Positions 54,166-64,000 of a stretch of DNA of 64,000 bases are shown in pieces. Numbering within the stretch: position 1 is the stretch's first letter; each line of letters starts with the position of its first letter. This DNA is from Amaranthus tricolor (taxonomy: Eukaryota; Streptophyta; Magnoliopsida; Caryophyllales; Amaranthaceae). Below the pieces are notes generated by a model, which ran no database searches, had not been told where the DNA came from, and worked only from the letters and a program-made list of their open reading frames with translations. The translations under genes and the position numbers were made by a program. The stretch is taken from positions 4,317,001-4,381,000 of the forward strand of contig NC_080062.1 in assembly GCF_026212465.1 (NCBI RefSeq), given 5' to 3'.

Positions 54166-57123
54166 AAGAGACAGTGCAGTTTATTGTTTGACATGTTTAA
54201 ATTAGCATTTGATGTATTATCAGAAGAGATAAAACAGAACCTTAGATTAGAAGAAAAGTACATGAAATGGAAGGTTCTAGAACAACCCTTAAAAGAGCTT
54301 TATAGAGTATATAAAGAAGCAGAATTGTATTTGAAACAATGTATGGATTCAAAGGATTGGTGGGTAAAAGTGTTATACTTTCATAACAATCAAGATTGTG
54401 TTGAATTTCACATCCATAACTTGCTTTGTTACTTTGCAATCGTCGTAGAATCGATCGAAACAGCTGGGGAAATATCCGGGCTTGACTTAGATGACATGAA
54501 GAAGAAGAGAATGATATTGGGTAGTAAGTATGATATGAAATGGGATGACCCAAAACTTTTCATGTGGAAATATGGGAAGCAATACCTAATTTCGGAGGAA
54601 ATTTCGAGTAGGATGTGTAGGGCTCAAAAAGAAGATAAGTGGGTATTGCTGGAAATGATGGAGGAGAAGAAGTTATCGAGTATTTGTAGGTCGAACAAAG
54701 AAGCACAACGGTTGAGTGAAATGTTTACGAGGATGATTAATGAGGAAGATTGGTTATGTGATGCTTCGGTTTTGAGAGGATGGAAGGATTATCAAGTGAG
54801 AAGGCGGTTAGGCGGAGGAAAAGAGTATAAGGAGATGCAATGGTTAGGGGAGAGTTTAGTTTTGAGAAAGTTAAATGGGGAGTGTTCATTATTGAATAAA
54901 GAGATTTGTTCATTGGTGTATCTATCACACCCTAATATAGTCCAATATCTTTGTGGATTCCATGATGAGGAAAAGAACGAGTATTTGGTTGTAATGGAGC
55001 AGATGAGTAAAGATCTTAGGAGCTATATAAAAGAGGTTTGTGGGTTAAAAAGACGACGGTTACCCTTTGCTTTCCCGGGTGCTGTTGATATGATGTTGCA
55101 AATTGCAAGAGGGATGGAGTTCCTACACTCAAAGAAGATTTATCATGGAGATTTGAATACTGCAAACGTTTTTATCAAACCGAGAAATCCAGCTTCTGAT
55201 CAAGCTTACTTCCAAGCTAAAGTATCGGGTTTTGGGTTGAATGATGTTAAAACTGTTTCGTCTAGAAGCACTTCACCTAACCGCAATGATATAGTCCCTT
55301 TCATTTGGCATGCCCCTGAAGTTTTGACTGAGCAAGAAATGAAGTATTCCGAGAAAGCTGATGTTTATAGCTTTGGGATGCTTTGTTTTGAGCTTTTAAC
55401 TGGGAAGCTCCCCTTTCAAGATGGTCATCTTCAGGGAGATCAAATGAGTAGAAATATTAAGGCAGGCGAACGCCCTTTATTCCCCTTTGCTTTACCTAAG
55501 TATCTTGCTACTCTCATAAAAAAATGCTGGCAAACTCACCCTATACACAGACCTACTTTTTCGTCCATTTGTAGGATACTTCGCTATGTCAAGAGGTTGA
55601 TTTTGATCAACCCTCATCTTGCACAACCCGAAATTCCATCTATCCTTCAACTTGATCTTTGTGATTTAGAATCCGGGTTTTTGAATAAATTCCCATCACA
55701 CCCCTCTTCTGTTTCACAGATTCCGTTTCAGTTGTTCTCCTACAGATTAGCCGAGAAACAGAAGAAGCTTTATGGTCGAGACAAGGATTGGGAGACACAT
55801 AGTGAGGTGCTTATTTCATCTCCTATGGCTGACATGCTTAATGTATTAGACGGCTCATTTTCACCCGTTCATGGCACTAAGTCGGTTTGCCTAGACATTA
55901 CCGATCAGAAGAGACACTCGGTTTTCAGGAGGGTTAGTGGAAAGGCGAAGGATGATCAGTTTTTGCAAGCACAGGACACATTGTCTGTGTCTTCTGAAAT
56001 TTCGGAGAAAAAAGTTCCGATTCTAAGGAAATCAAACAGTGTAGCGGAAGGGAACTCGTCTTCACTAAGGAACCAAGCAAAATCGGTCTGCATAGAGATT
56101 CCTGAACAAAAAACGTCGTCTTTGAAGAAATGCAACACTCTTCCTTTTATGAAAAGACTCGATGAATCGAGATCACCGAGTAGTGATGTCCCTGCAAAGA
56201 AAGTGTTAGATAAGAAGGTTCCACCTCTGAGGAAATCGAACAGCAGCAGGACGAGTCGAGATTCAGGTCAGCACCCTATAACATTGGCTGCAATCTGCAT
56301 AGCTTGTGTTCTGTGTCTATAGTCGCGGGGGAATCTGGGCTCGGGCTTGACCTGGGTCATTACATGATTTTAAATCCTATTAATCTTGCTTTTAACATTT
56401 AAAAACATTGGAAAATGACTGTTGAATTGGTTCTGTACACATGTACAGATGACTGTTCGACCCACCCTATACTAGAATTCTGGATTTGCCCTTATATAGT
56501 GCAATAAAATTTCGTTTTGGAGGGAAAAAAAAGAAACCTGTAGTCTTTTAGAGCTTGCTTTTGTCGCTTTATTTCGGGAAATTTTTAGAAGCAATATATT
56601 CGGACAAGAAACTCCCTCTATCTTTACAAGTTTGGCCCATCGATCAACAAAATGTGAGACTTTTTAGTCAATATAGGGAAAGGGGATAAATTCGTACAAG
56701 TTTAGATCCATTTAACAATTGTCAGAGTCTTAATTCTAAAAGATTAGCGGGATTCAGGTGAGTAGAACGCACGAACGTAGAACCCATCTTTAGCAAAACT
56801 CCCTAGTGAATCATTTTTAATTGTGAATAGTCATGCTATAAGTATAACCACTTCTTTGTAGGCATTTCTTGCGGGGCACATCCATGTTTTCTCTATATTT
56901 GTACTTTCTACATAAACAAGCAAATAGTATGATCCAAGTTTTACATAAGACAGCCACACTAAACCATGTACATTCTGCAGGAAAACCGAAAGAGAGACCG
57001 TCATTTTTCGTTCCAAGGGGTTCAACGATTACAGCAGAGAAGCAGCTACAACCATCGGTGCCTCAGAAATCGAGTAGAACGAAACACAAACATACCGGTC
57101 TTTCTCCTGATAACTCGAGTTAG
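54085..57123 (+). CDS. MLKL: Plant MLKL-type protein (HeLo-like domain plus pseudokinase)
   Basis: There are two coding exons, 54085-56266 and 56981-57123, joined as DSG then KPKERPSFF, giving 774 residues. Residues 1-150 form a helical HeLo-like bundle (MEQFRQIGGVLGSMNALMIL; DCVEFHIHNLL). About 235-505 is a protein-kinase fold without catalysis. The glycine loop is LGGGKEY, HRDLK is replaced by HGDLN (residues 354-358), and DFG by SGFG (381-384). APE is kept (HAPEVL), as is DVYSFGMLCFELLTGKLPF. A Ser/Lys-rich disordered tail follows, with repeated KVP.LRKSNS motifs. Plant MLKLs (Arabidopsis At1g64300, At5g41730) oligomerise and promote TNL-linked immunity. Without the last splice the frame ends at 56322 with a hydrophobic ITLAAICIACVLCL tail. 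A non-coding first exon is likely (donor 53570, acceptor 54080-54081). Confidence 0.93.
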
Positions 57124-57863
57124 TTAATCTGCAAGAAAAGTTACTTTCGAATTCTCAAAAACTTCGTTTGATGTTGGTAATTGCCGCTCTTCCTGGTTGC
57201 GAGTTTTAGGTTCACAAAAATCGTTTGATGCGAGTTTTAGGCTTTGTTAGCAACACATTTTGTGCAAGAATGGTGTTAGATTTGTAGTCTTTTGCTCTCA
57301 ACAGGAGGAATGAATTTTGTATGCTGTTAGATTATAGCAATCATTGTATTCTTTGCACTTGAGATAATCAAAAATTGTTTGTAAATTTTCTTTTTATATG
57401 TTTCAATCAGTGTAACATAATGCGCCAGCTTAATTCGCCTTTTGCATTCACGATTTGTTCAAATTTGCCCAAGAAAAGCCCAAAACTGATCATAATTCGC
57501 TTTTTTCAATTCGCGATTTGCGAGGAGATTAATGAATCATGTGACACTAGTTTCAATTGTGATTTTTATGGAGTAACAGTAGAAAACGAACTTGTTTGTT
57601 TTCTAATATATAATTGATGTAACTCACGACTTAATACATATTCCTATGATTGAAATAGCATGCTAAAGGTTGTTTATTTGCTATTTCACATAGATGCTAA
57701 AAATGTCAAGAAAGACAACACTCAAAATATGAAAACTAGAAAGAAAAGCATTGCGAAATCATTTCCAATGCCATGCTAACCTCCATCATCACAAAATTCG
57801 ATCCAACTAAATTAGTTAACATATTCCGCATCGACCTCAATTAGGGCAACATATTTTTGATCT
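57124..57863. other. Spacer between convergent MLKL and P450 genes
   Basis: It holds the likely 3' untranslated regions of both convergent genes. The frame at 57375-57617 has no recognisable features. A repeated cgaattt/tcgcga theme near 57436-57520 is not interpretable. Confidence 0.45.
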
Positions 57864-60800
57864 TTAGATATTGTTTATACGGTGTAAAATTAACTTGGCA
57901 CCAAATTGAGGGCGAAGAGTACCCTGACCAATTGTAGGAGCATGAGCGTAGGACGGTGACAACTCCAATGAAAAATGGGGCAAAATCAAAGCTAATGCCA
58001 TTTTAGCCTCAAGTAATGCAAAATTAGAGCCAATACATATACGTGGACCCCATCCAAATGCAAAGAAACACATATTTCCTCCCGTGGCTTTCAAAAGTCC
58101 TTGTGAAAATCTATTTGGATTAAACTCCTTTGCATCTTTACCCCATAATTTTTCACTGTGGTGAATGAAAATAGTAGGAAGTTTAACTTGCACACCGGCT
58201 GGTAAATCCATATTTCCAACCTTCATGTCATGAGAAACTTTTCGACCTAAGGTAACTACCGGTGGATATAACCTTAGAACCTCTTGAAGTATCATGTTTA
58301 CCTATAAAATTTAAACAAAATACGTGTTATCTCGTTGAAAATTTACGTAGTATTATCAACAATAATAATAATATCAGAGTCTTAATACGTCATATCATCA
58401 AGAATAATAAACTTAATTTAGTGAAACAATAACAATAGAAAAGAAAGTAGTGGAGAATCACAAAAATTAAGTTACAACATATAAATTATAAACCTATAAA
58501 TATTCTTATTTTTTCCGGTGAATCGCCAAATATTCATGACTTCTTAATTGTCTTTAATAATAAAAACTACTCCCTTCCCTTTTACGGCACCAATTCCCAT
58601 TTTTTCAGCATTCATAAATCACAATCACATGGGTGTAGGTAGAAAAAAAAGGGGAAATTAATTTTTTAAGGCAGTGAAAATCAAATCCTTAACACACAGG
58701 TGAAAGGAAAAACTTTCAGCTATACTAGGCCAACACATGATTATCTTGCTTGATCAGTCTCAATGTATATTTTTTAATATAAATTTTTTATATTATTCAA
58801 ATATATACAATTTAAAATCGTAAGAATTGAATTAGTGTATTAGATAGTGAGCATACCTTCTTCAGTTGGTTTAAGCCAACATCATTAGGGATAGTATCCC
58901 CAAATGTAGCTAGGATCTCTTCTCTTGCTTGGTGTTGCCAATCTTGGTGCTTACTTAACAAAATAAGTGTCCATGTCAACAAAGAAGAAGTGGTTTCTTG
59001 TCCAGCTATGTAAAACATTTTGCATTCTTCAATTATCTCTTTCATACCCAATTTAACATGTTCTTTGCTATTTCCATCTTTTAGATGATTATCTTCTATG
59101 CTTGATGTCAATAGTAAATCCAACAAGTCATCCTTCCCATCTTCTCCATTTTTTATAGCATTTTGCCTTCTTTGGATCATAGCTTTAAGTAATGATTCCA
59201 TTTCTTTGATTATTTTTGCCTCCCTTCTATTGGTGTTGGTTGGAAGGAACCTAAACATATAGCATTGCGTGCACATATTATGATGGGCAATATCAAGTTA
59301 ATACGCCTTATGAAAAAAACAATATTATAGGGTGAATGTAGTCAATTAGGTTAGATTTTTTAACCAGTGTCGAATGATTCGCTAATCGCGAATCGAAAAA
59401 GTGAATTATGGTCTATTTTGAATTATTCTTGAGCAAACTTGAGCAAATCACAAATTCAAAAAGCAAATTAGCTAGTAAATTATATTTCACTGATATTAAC
59501 AAAATCTAAGTCAAGATAATCCAATTAAAAAATATATTCTTCTTACTGCAATCCACCATTTAGGCACATACTTTGAGGAAGAGCTTATATATGTCAAAAA
59601 TTAAACTAAATCAAAATAACATAACATCTTTTTCTAATTAATGATTCATAGTGTACATAATATATAAGTGCTTCAATTATAAACTTAAACTTTTGATTTA
59701 GTTAGTGGTGTTTTAATAAGTTATAAGGCAACGTGATAAAATATCACAGTTTTAATTTAAATCTCATCCACCTTTCATTTCTAATAGAATATTTAATGTC
59801 AGACATAAAGAATTTCGTATTACATCCTCACTTAGCTTCCACCCATTTAAAAAGTGGGTTGCAGTAAGTATAAAGTATAATATAAAAGTAATTTATAACA
59901 TGTTATGGGGCTTAAACTGTTATGGGTCCAGTCCAATTGAAGTAAAATGTTTTTTGTTTTGGTCCACTTAGTTGGTCCATTTTTTATTACATTTTACTAG
60001 CTCGGATTAAGTCTAATTTAGAGACTTAAGTTGTGACTTTCTCTAGAAGTTTTAGAGGGGTTATCTTGTGGTAAACATGTGACCAAGATAGATAGTGTAG
60101 TTTTTAAGAACAACACACACAAAATAGAGAGAAAAGTAAGGTTTTCATTTTCGGAGTTTTTAGGGCAAGCTTCAGTAATCTGTCCTTTGACGGAAATTGC
60201 ACCGTTAGATCATCCTCAAATTTTGGCATCTTGTTTCTGACATCAAGAGCTTCATTTTGAACGGTTGGATCGTTGTTTTGAGCTCTAGTTTGATCACAGT
60301 TGTCTCTGGACAGAGGTGTTGTTTTTGGGTGTTTTCTACTTCTCTTACTCTCTAATTCCAATCTCTTATTGTTTATTGTTGTTGGTGGCTGTAGATTGTT
60401 GTGAACTACATTGGGTTTATTTTACCCTTAATTTTTATCATCAATAAGAGAATATTAAGGGTGAACTACTCAAGAGGTCCCGTGGTTTTTATCCTTCACA
60501 TCGAAGGGGTTTTCCACGTATAATTTGTGTGTGTTGCTTGCATCTTATTCCGCTTATTATTGATGCTTTGTGACTGAAATATTGCTGTTCATATTTCATA
60601 TTCTTGTTGTGTAATATTTTGAATTGATTGGTTTGAATATTTAAAGGATTGTCTGAGTTGGTGATTTAATGAGTATCGTAGTGACCTCTCCCGTTTCGTA
60701 CAAATACAACTATGTTTGTTTATTCTTTAATCTCTTTTTTGAATCCTGCGTAACGAAGATGAGTGAAGTAAAAAGAAACGGAGAAAAATCTGAAAAATTA

Positions 60801-62328
60801 AAGAAAATAATAAAAAAATAATAATAAAAAAACCTGGATCCAGGAATATAGACAGATTGCAAAGCTTGTACAGTAATAGAAGTATGTTCTCTTAGAAGTT
60901 CAAAAACCCTTTGGCCTTCTTGAAAACTACTTCCAAATGCTGCTCGAGAAATTGCATCTGCTGACATATTATGTAGATATGACCACATTTCTACCTCTCC
61001 ACTCCCTGTTTTTGATACAATTTTCTCCCATTCTTTTATCATTTCTTTACAACTTGCATTAAAAGCTGGTATCATATGCTGCAACAATCACAAAATACAA
61101 ATTAAAGCTTGGGCTTTTGAGACCATTGCTGTTGATAGTGATATGTTTTTCTGGTATTAAAAAAGAGACATAAATGTTAGAGTATATAACATATTCTTCA
61201 GCCTCGACCATTAACTTAAGTTTTTGGTTGAATTGGTTCCTTGACATGGCATCAGAAATCAACGTGAAAAAGTATTAGAGTATATAACATATCCTGGAGC
61301 CTCAACTAAGAGCTTAAGCTGATGGTTGAGGCTACAGGATATGTTATATACTCTAACAGCTTTTGGTTAAGGCTCTAAGATATGTTATATCTTCTAATAA
61401 AGAGGTCACGTGTTTGAATCTCTATCACCCCTTATTTGTAGTGGAATATTCAGCATCAGGTATGAGGAGGACGTGTTTAAATCTCTAGATCAAAGAAATC
61501 TCGTGTAAAGGGGCGTGTTAGAGTATATAAACTATCATGAGACTTTATCTATTAGCTTAAGCTTTTAGTTGAGTTGGTTCCTTGACAATAATAATAAGAT
61601 TGATCATAGATTCATAGGAGTGTTAATGTATTTCTCTAGCAGAAATTGAATTATTGAAACATGATCATGTAATGAATAATGATGCATGCATACACTTTTT
61701 GCTCCTTTATATTTGCTATATTAATCTTATTTGGAGTACTAGATTTGTTACTTTTTCTTTACGGGACATAAATCTATAGAGTCTTATCTATTGTCATTCA
61801 AACAATAGTCTTTGGGCACAACACGCTGACTTATATAAGTCGTGTTGTCCACCATATATAACATAAATTTTTATATTTTTTACGTTTTTTCCTAAATTAT
61901 ATAAAATGACGGATTTAGGGGTTGTATATATATATTTGAGCGAACGTGCTATGCAATGTGAATCTAAAAAAAAGTGACCATGAAACACAACAACAGCGAC
62001 AGTTGGCAGATCGTGTCGTGCTGGACAACAAACGAGACGTGCCCAAATTAAATAACCACGTACATAAGCAAAAAATAATTAGCTTAATAAATAAAATTAA
62101 GGGTAAGAACCTTTAATTTCTCCATATGGAAGGCAGGATTAAGAAGTTTTCTTTCTTTCGCCCATTTGCTCCCTTCCAACCTTACTAGCCCGTTGGTGAG
62201 CCTCTTTATGAGTGGAGTTGGCACTATTTTCTTAAAATCATAAATTTTCATTAATATTTCTCTTATTTCTTCTGGGTTTGTTATCATTAATGATGGGATT
62301 GGACCATCCCATACAAATGATTTTTCAC
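57864..62328 (-). CDS. Cytochrome P450, CYP72A type (exons 2-5; first exon not in window)
   Basis: Exons read leftward: 62111-62328, 60834-61078, 58857-59250 and 57864-58301. All are in phase and equal to exons 2-5 of the five-exon CYP72A plan, about 430 residues. The visible part begins [20 protein letters not shown]. Seen: FHMEKLK and [17 protein letters not shown]; the I-helix oxygen-binding motif AGQETTS; K-helix EVLR of ExxR; FNPNRF (PERF position); heme-Cys loop [10 protein letters not shown]; and the CYP72 end SPSYAHAP...[11 protein letters not shown]. These ER-anchored enzymes oxidise terpenoids, iridoids or gibberellins; the substrate cannot be read from sequence. The membrane anchor and Pro-rich hinge of exon 1 (~90 residues) are missing up to base 64000. 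Either intron 1 exceeds 1.6 kb or the gene is truncated. Confidence 0.9.
59901..60700 (+). mobile_element. Ty1/copia-like LTR remnant in P450 intron 3
   Basis: It starts with TGTTATGGGGCTTAAACTG and carries the features of copia LTR R-U5 regions: aacaacacacacaaaatagaga, then agaggtcccgtggttttta, cacatcgaaggggttttcc and acgtataatttgtgtgtg. No gag or pol follows, so it is a solo or truncated LTR, inserted antisense to the P450. The boundaries are approximate because I could not find a target duplication. Confidence 0.6.
61175..61587 (+). mobile_element. TRIM retrotransposon (413 bp) with 72-bp LTRs in P450 intron 2
   Basis: LTRs at 61175-61246 and 61516-61587 both start TGTTAGAGTATATAA and end GGTTCCTTGACA. 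The first is followed directly by tggcatcagaaatc, a slightly altered initiator-Met primer site. The second is preceded by a purine tract (aaaggggcg). Flanks are ATAAA and ATAAT, an imperfect 5-bp duplication. The inside is only 269 bp and codes for nothing. It belongs to the terminal-repeat-in-miniature class. Confidence 0.85.
61276..61355. repeat. Inverted LTR fragment forming a 31-bp-arm hairpin inside the TRIM
   Basis: Arm 61276-61306 (from TAGAGTATATAACATATCC) and arm 61325-61355 are reverse complements at 30 of 31 positions, with an 18-base loop. Both arms are LTR-derived, so the TRIM contains internal sense and antisense copies of its own LTR. Confidence 0.9.
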
Positions 62329-62716
62329 CTGCATTTGCAAATCATATATTTCATATTATTAATTTGTCTTAATCAATTATTACCTTTAATTTATAGTGTG
62401 AGTGTGTGACTAAGTTTTTGTTAGACAATTTTAGCTTATTAGATACAAATAGATAATTAAGTGGTTAAATCATCTGACGCTAGAAATCAGTTGGTTTAAA
62501 CAGCTTGTTATAAATTAGCCGACTTATAACAAAATGTTTCTTATACCAGAGTGTTCAAAATCAGTTAGTTAAATCAGTTAATCAAACCAATCCGCCACAA
62601 TTCTATTAGCATCCACTTTGGTTAGTTATTAGCTATTAGTTATTAATATATAAGAGTAGTTATTAATTATATGATCTTATCGTAATTGATAAACTTGTCG
62701 TACTATTTTTATATAG

Positions 62717-62815
<99 letters not shown>

Positions 62816-64000
62816 ATTATATTCTTTATCAACTTTGATGACTTGAAGTACTAGTATTTACAAAATATCCTACCAACTTGTGAGTCAATTTCTAAGACGG
62901 TATTAAAATTTGATTTTGCAACTATAGAAATAGAACGTGGTAATATTAATGATAAGTCGACAATATTAATGCTTGTTTTATTTTGAAAATGACTATTTTA
63001 ATATTAATAATTATATTAACTAGTTTTTTTCTTGGACTTTGCTTGTCATGAAACTCTATATTCTATTAAAATTCAAAATTTTCTCTTAAAAACTCTTGCA
63101 TAAATTTAACAATTTCATGTTATAATCCCATCTCAATGAAACAAAGGAACACAAAAACAACATTATTTATTTAAAATTAATTCAATATATGAATAACAAA
63201 GTTTTTAAAGTAACATCATCAAATCTCGACATAAAAAATTAAAGAAAATAATAAAATAATTAATTTAAAAAATTTATAGTTTAATTTTCATTTATTATTA
63301 GCAACATAAAGAGTTAATTTGCTCACTCCTATAATAATTCTGGCTAATTCGAATAAAAAAATATTTTATTTCCACTCCACTCATTTTGGTGGTGGATCAA
63401 GATGACACAAGTATATCATTTGACTTAATCAATTACTTGTTTAACATTCAATAATTGTTGGACCATAGTGTTTTTCTATCTTTCTTTTTCTAATTATTTT
63501 TAAGAAGCATAATACATTGTACCTAAAAGTCAATGCTAGTAGAGTTTAATTTTTTATTTAAGAATTGCTCCTATTAATTTGCCTTTTTTATTTGACAATT
63601 TTGTCACACATAAACAAAATAATTTTTTATTTGAAATATCATTTCATTTGGCTAGCCAATTAAAAAAAATTCTATTTAACAATAAGTTCTTTTAAAAACA
63701 ACAAAAGTTATACATACACAATCTAAAAATAAAATAAAATATTTACTAATTCTTAAATGAGACGGTCTCTTAAAATGGTCAGTTACGATCTTAAAGTAAC
63801 CAATTAAAGATTGACTAATTACATGGGCCCGTCCCATGGTGATCGAAACGGTCTCACACAAGATAAGCTGTAAAATATTAAATATAAATAATACTATAAA
63901 TTAACGATCAATTAAGTATATGATAAATTTTGTATTTGTACTAAATAAGAAATAATTTTTAAATCTATGTAAAACCTTTCACAAATGAATAAAACCCTTT
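62329..64000. other. AT-rich region upstream of P450 exon 2
   Basis: Presumed intron 1 or upstream DNA. It contains a (TA)n run at 62718-62812 and otherwise AT-rich, non-coding sequence. I looked on the minus strand for a CYP72 first exon (membrane anchor, Pro-rich hinge) and did not find one. Confidence 0.5.
62718..62812. repeat. (TA)n microsatellite, ~95 bp
   Basis: Uninterrupted AT dinucleotide run upstream of P450 exon 2. Confidence 0.97.

Noticed and set aside
60104..60361. 85-residue minus-strand frame in P450 intron 3
   Set aside because: It lies within the copia-like LTR remnant and is antisense to it. It is neither a P450 exon nor a known protein.
1..64000. tRNA, rRNA or organelle-derived segments
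   Set aside because: No cloverleaf, rRNA-like or plastid gene sequence was recognised on reading both strands. A covariance-model scan would be needed to exclude small RNAs.

Overview
This window is plant nuclear DNA from a flowering plant, probably a eudicot. It is AT-rich and contains spliced single-copy genes with GT-AG introns, long (TA)n tracts, and many plant transposons nested in promoters and introns. The gene products resemble Arabidopsis proteins throughout, but the sequence alone does not fix the species.

Layout. 1-3500: gene-poor, with one MITE and a diverged direct repeat. 3517-3972 (-): an AtPH1-type PH-domain protein. 4111-8006: a Mutator-like element (MULE) sitting about 140 bp upstream of the PH gene start. 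It has ~160-bp terminal inverted repeats, a decayed mudrA-type transposase, and a convergent small GRF-zinc-finger gene. 8479-15393: a mariner-like element (MLE) with a dead transposase, split by a 3.45-kb solo LTR. A 363-bp MITE from the same family lies 51 bp further on. 16748-26060 (+): a clathrin light chain gene whose second intron holds a complete but decayed Reina-type chromovirus. 26061-29952: AT-rich intergenic DNA. 29953-35746 (-): a five-exon basic proline-rich (BPP-type) microtubule-associated protein gene. 36200-43150: intergenic, with Stowaway-like, hAT-like and (TA)n-flanked elements, a second MULE relic, and a ~310-bp-period tandem array just upstream of the next gene. 43155-51746 (+): arginyl-tRNA-protein transferase (ATE1), six exons. 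54085-57123 (+): a plant MLKL-type protein (HeLo-like N-terminus plus pseudokinase), preceded by a triplicated splice-acceptor/start-codon module. 57864-62328 (-): exons 2-5 of a CYP72A-type cytochrome P450. Its first exon is not visible before the window ends, and its introns carry a copia-like LTR and a TRIM element with a hairpin.

The genes are independent housekeeping or defence genes with no operon-like link: phosphoinositide binding, endocytosis, microtubules, the N-degron pathway, immune cell death and specialised oxidation. The unusual content is mostly in how mobile elements and local duplications have rebuilt promoters, 5' leaders and introns. The strongest items for follow-up are the two-gene MULE, the parent-MLE/MITE pair, the MLKL leader triplication, the repeat array upstream of ATE1, and the P450-intron TRIM hairpin.
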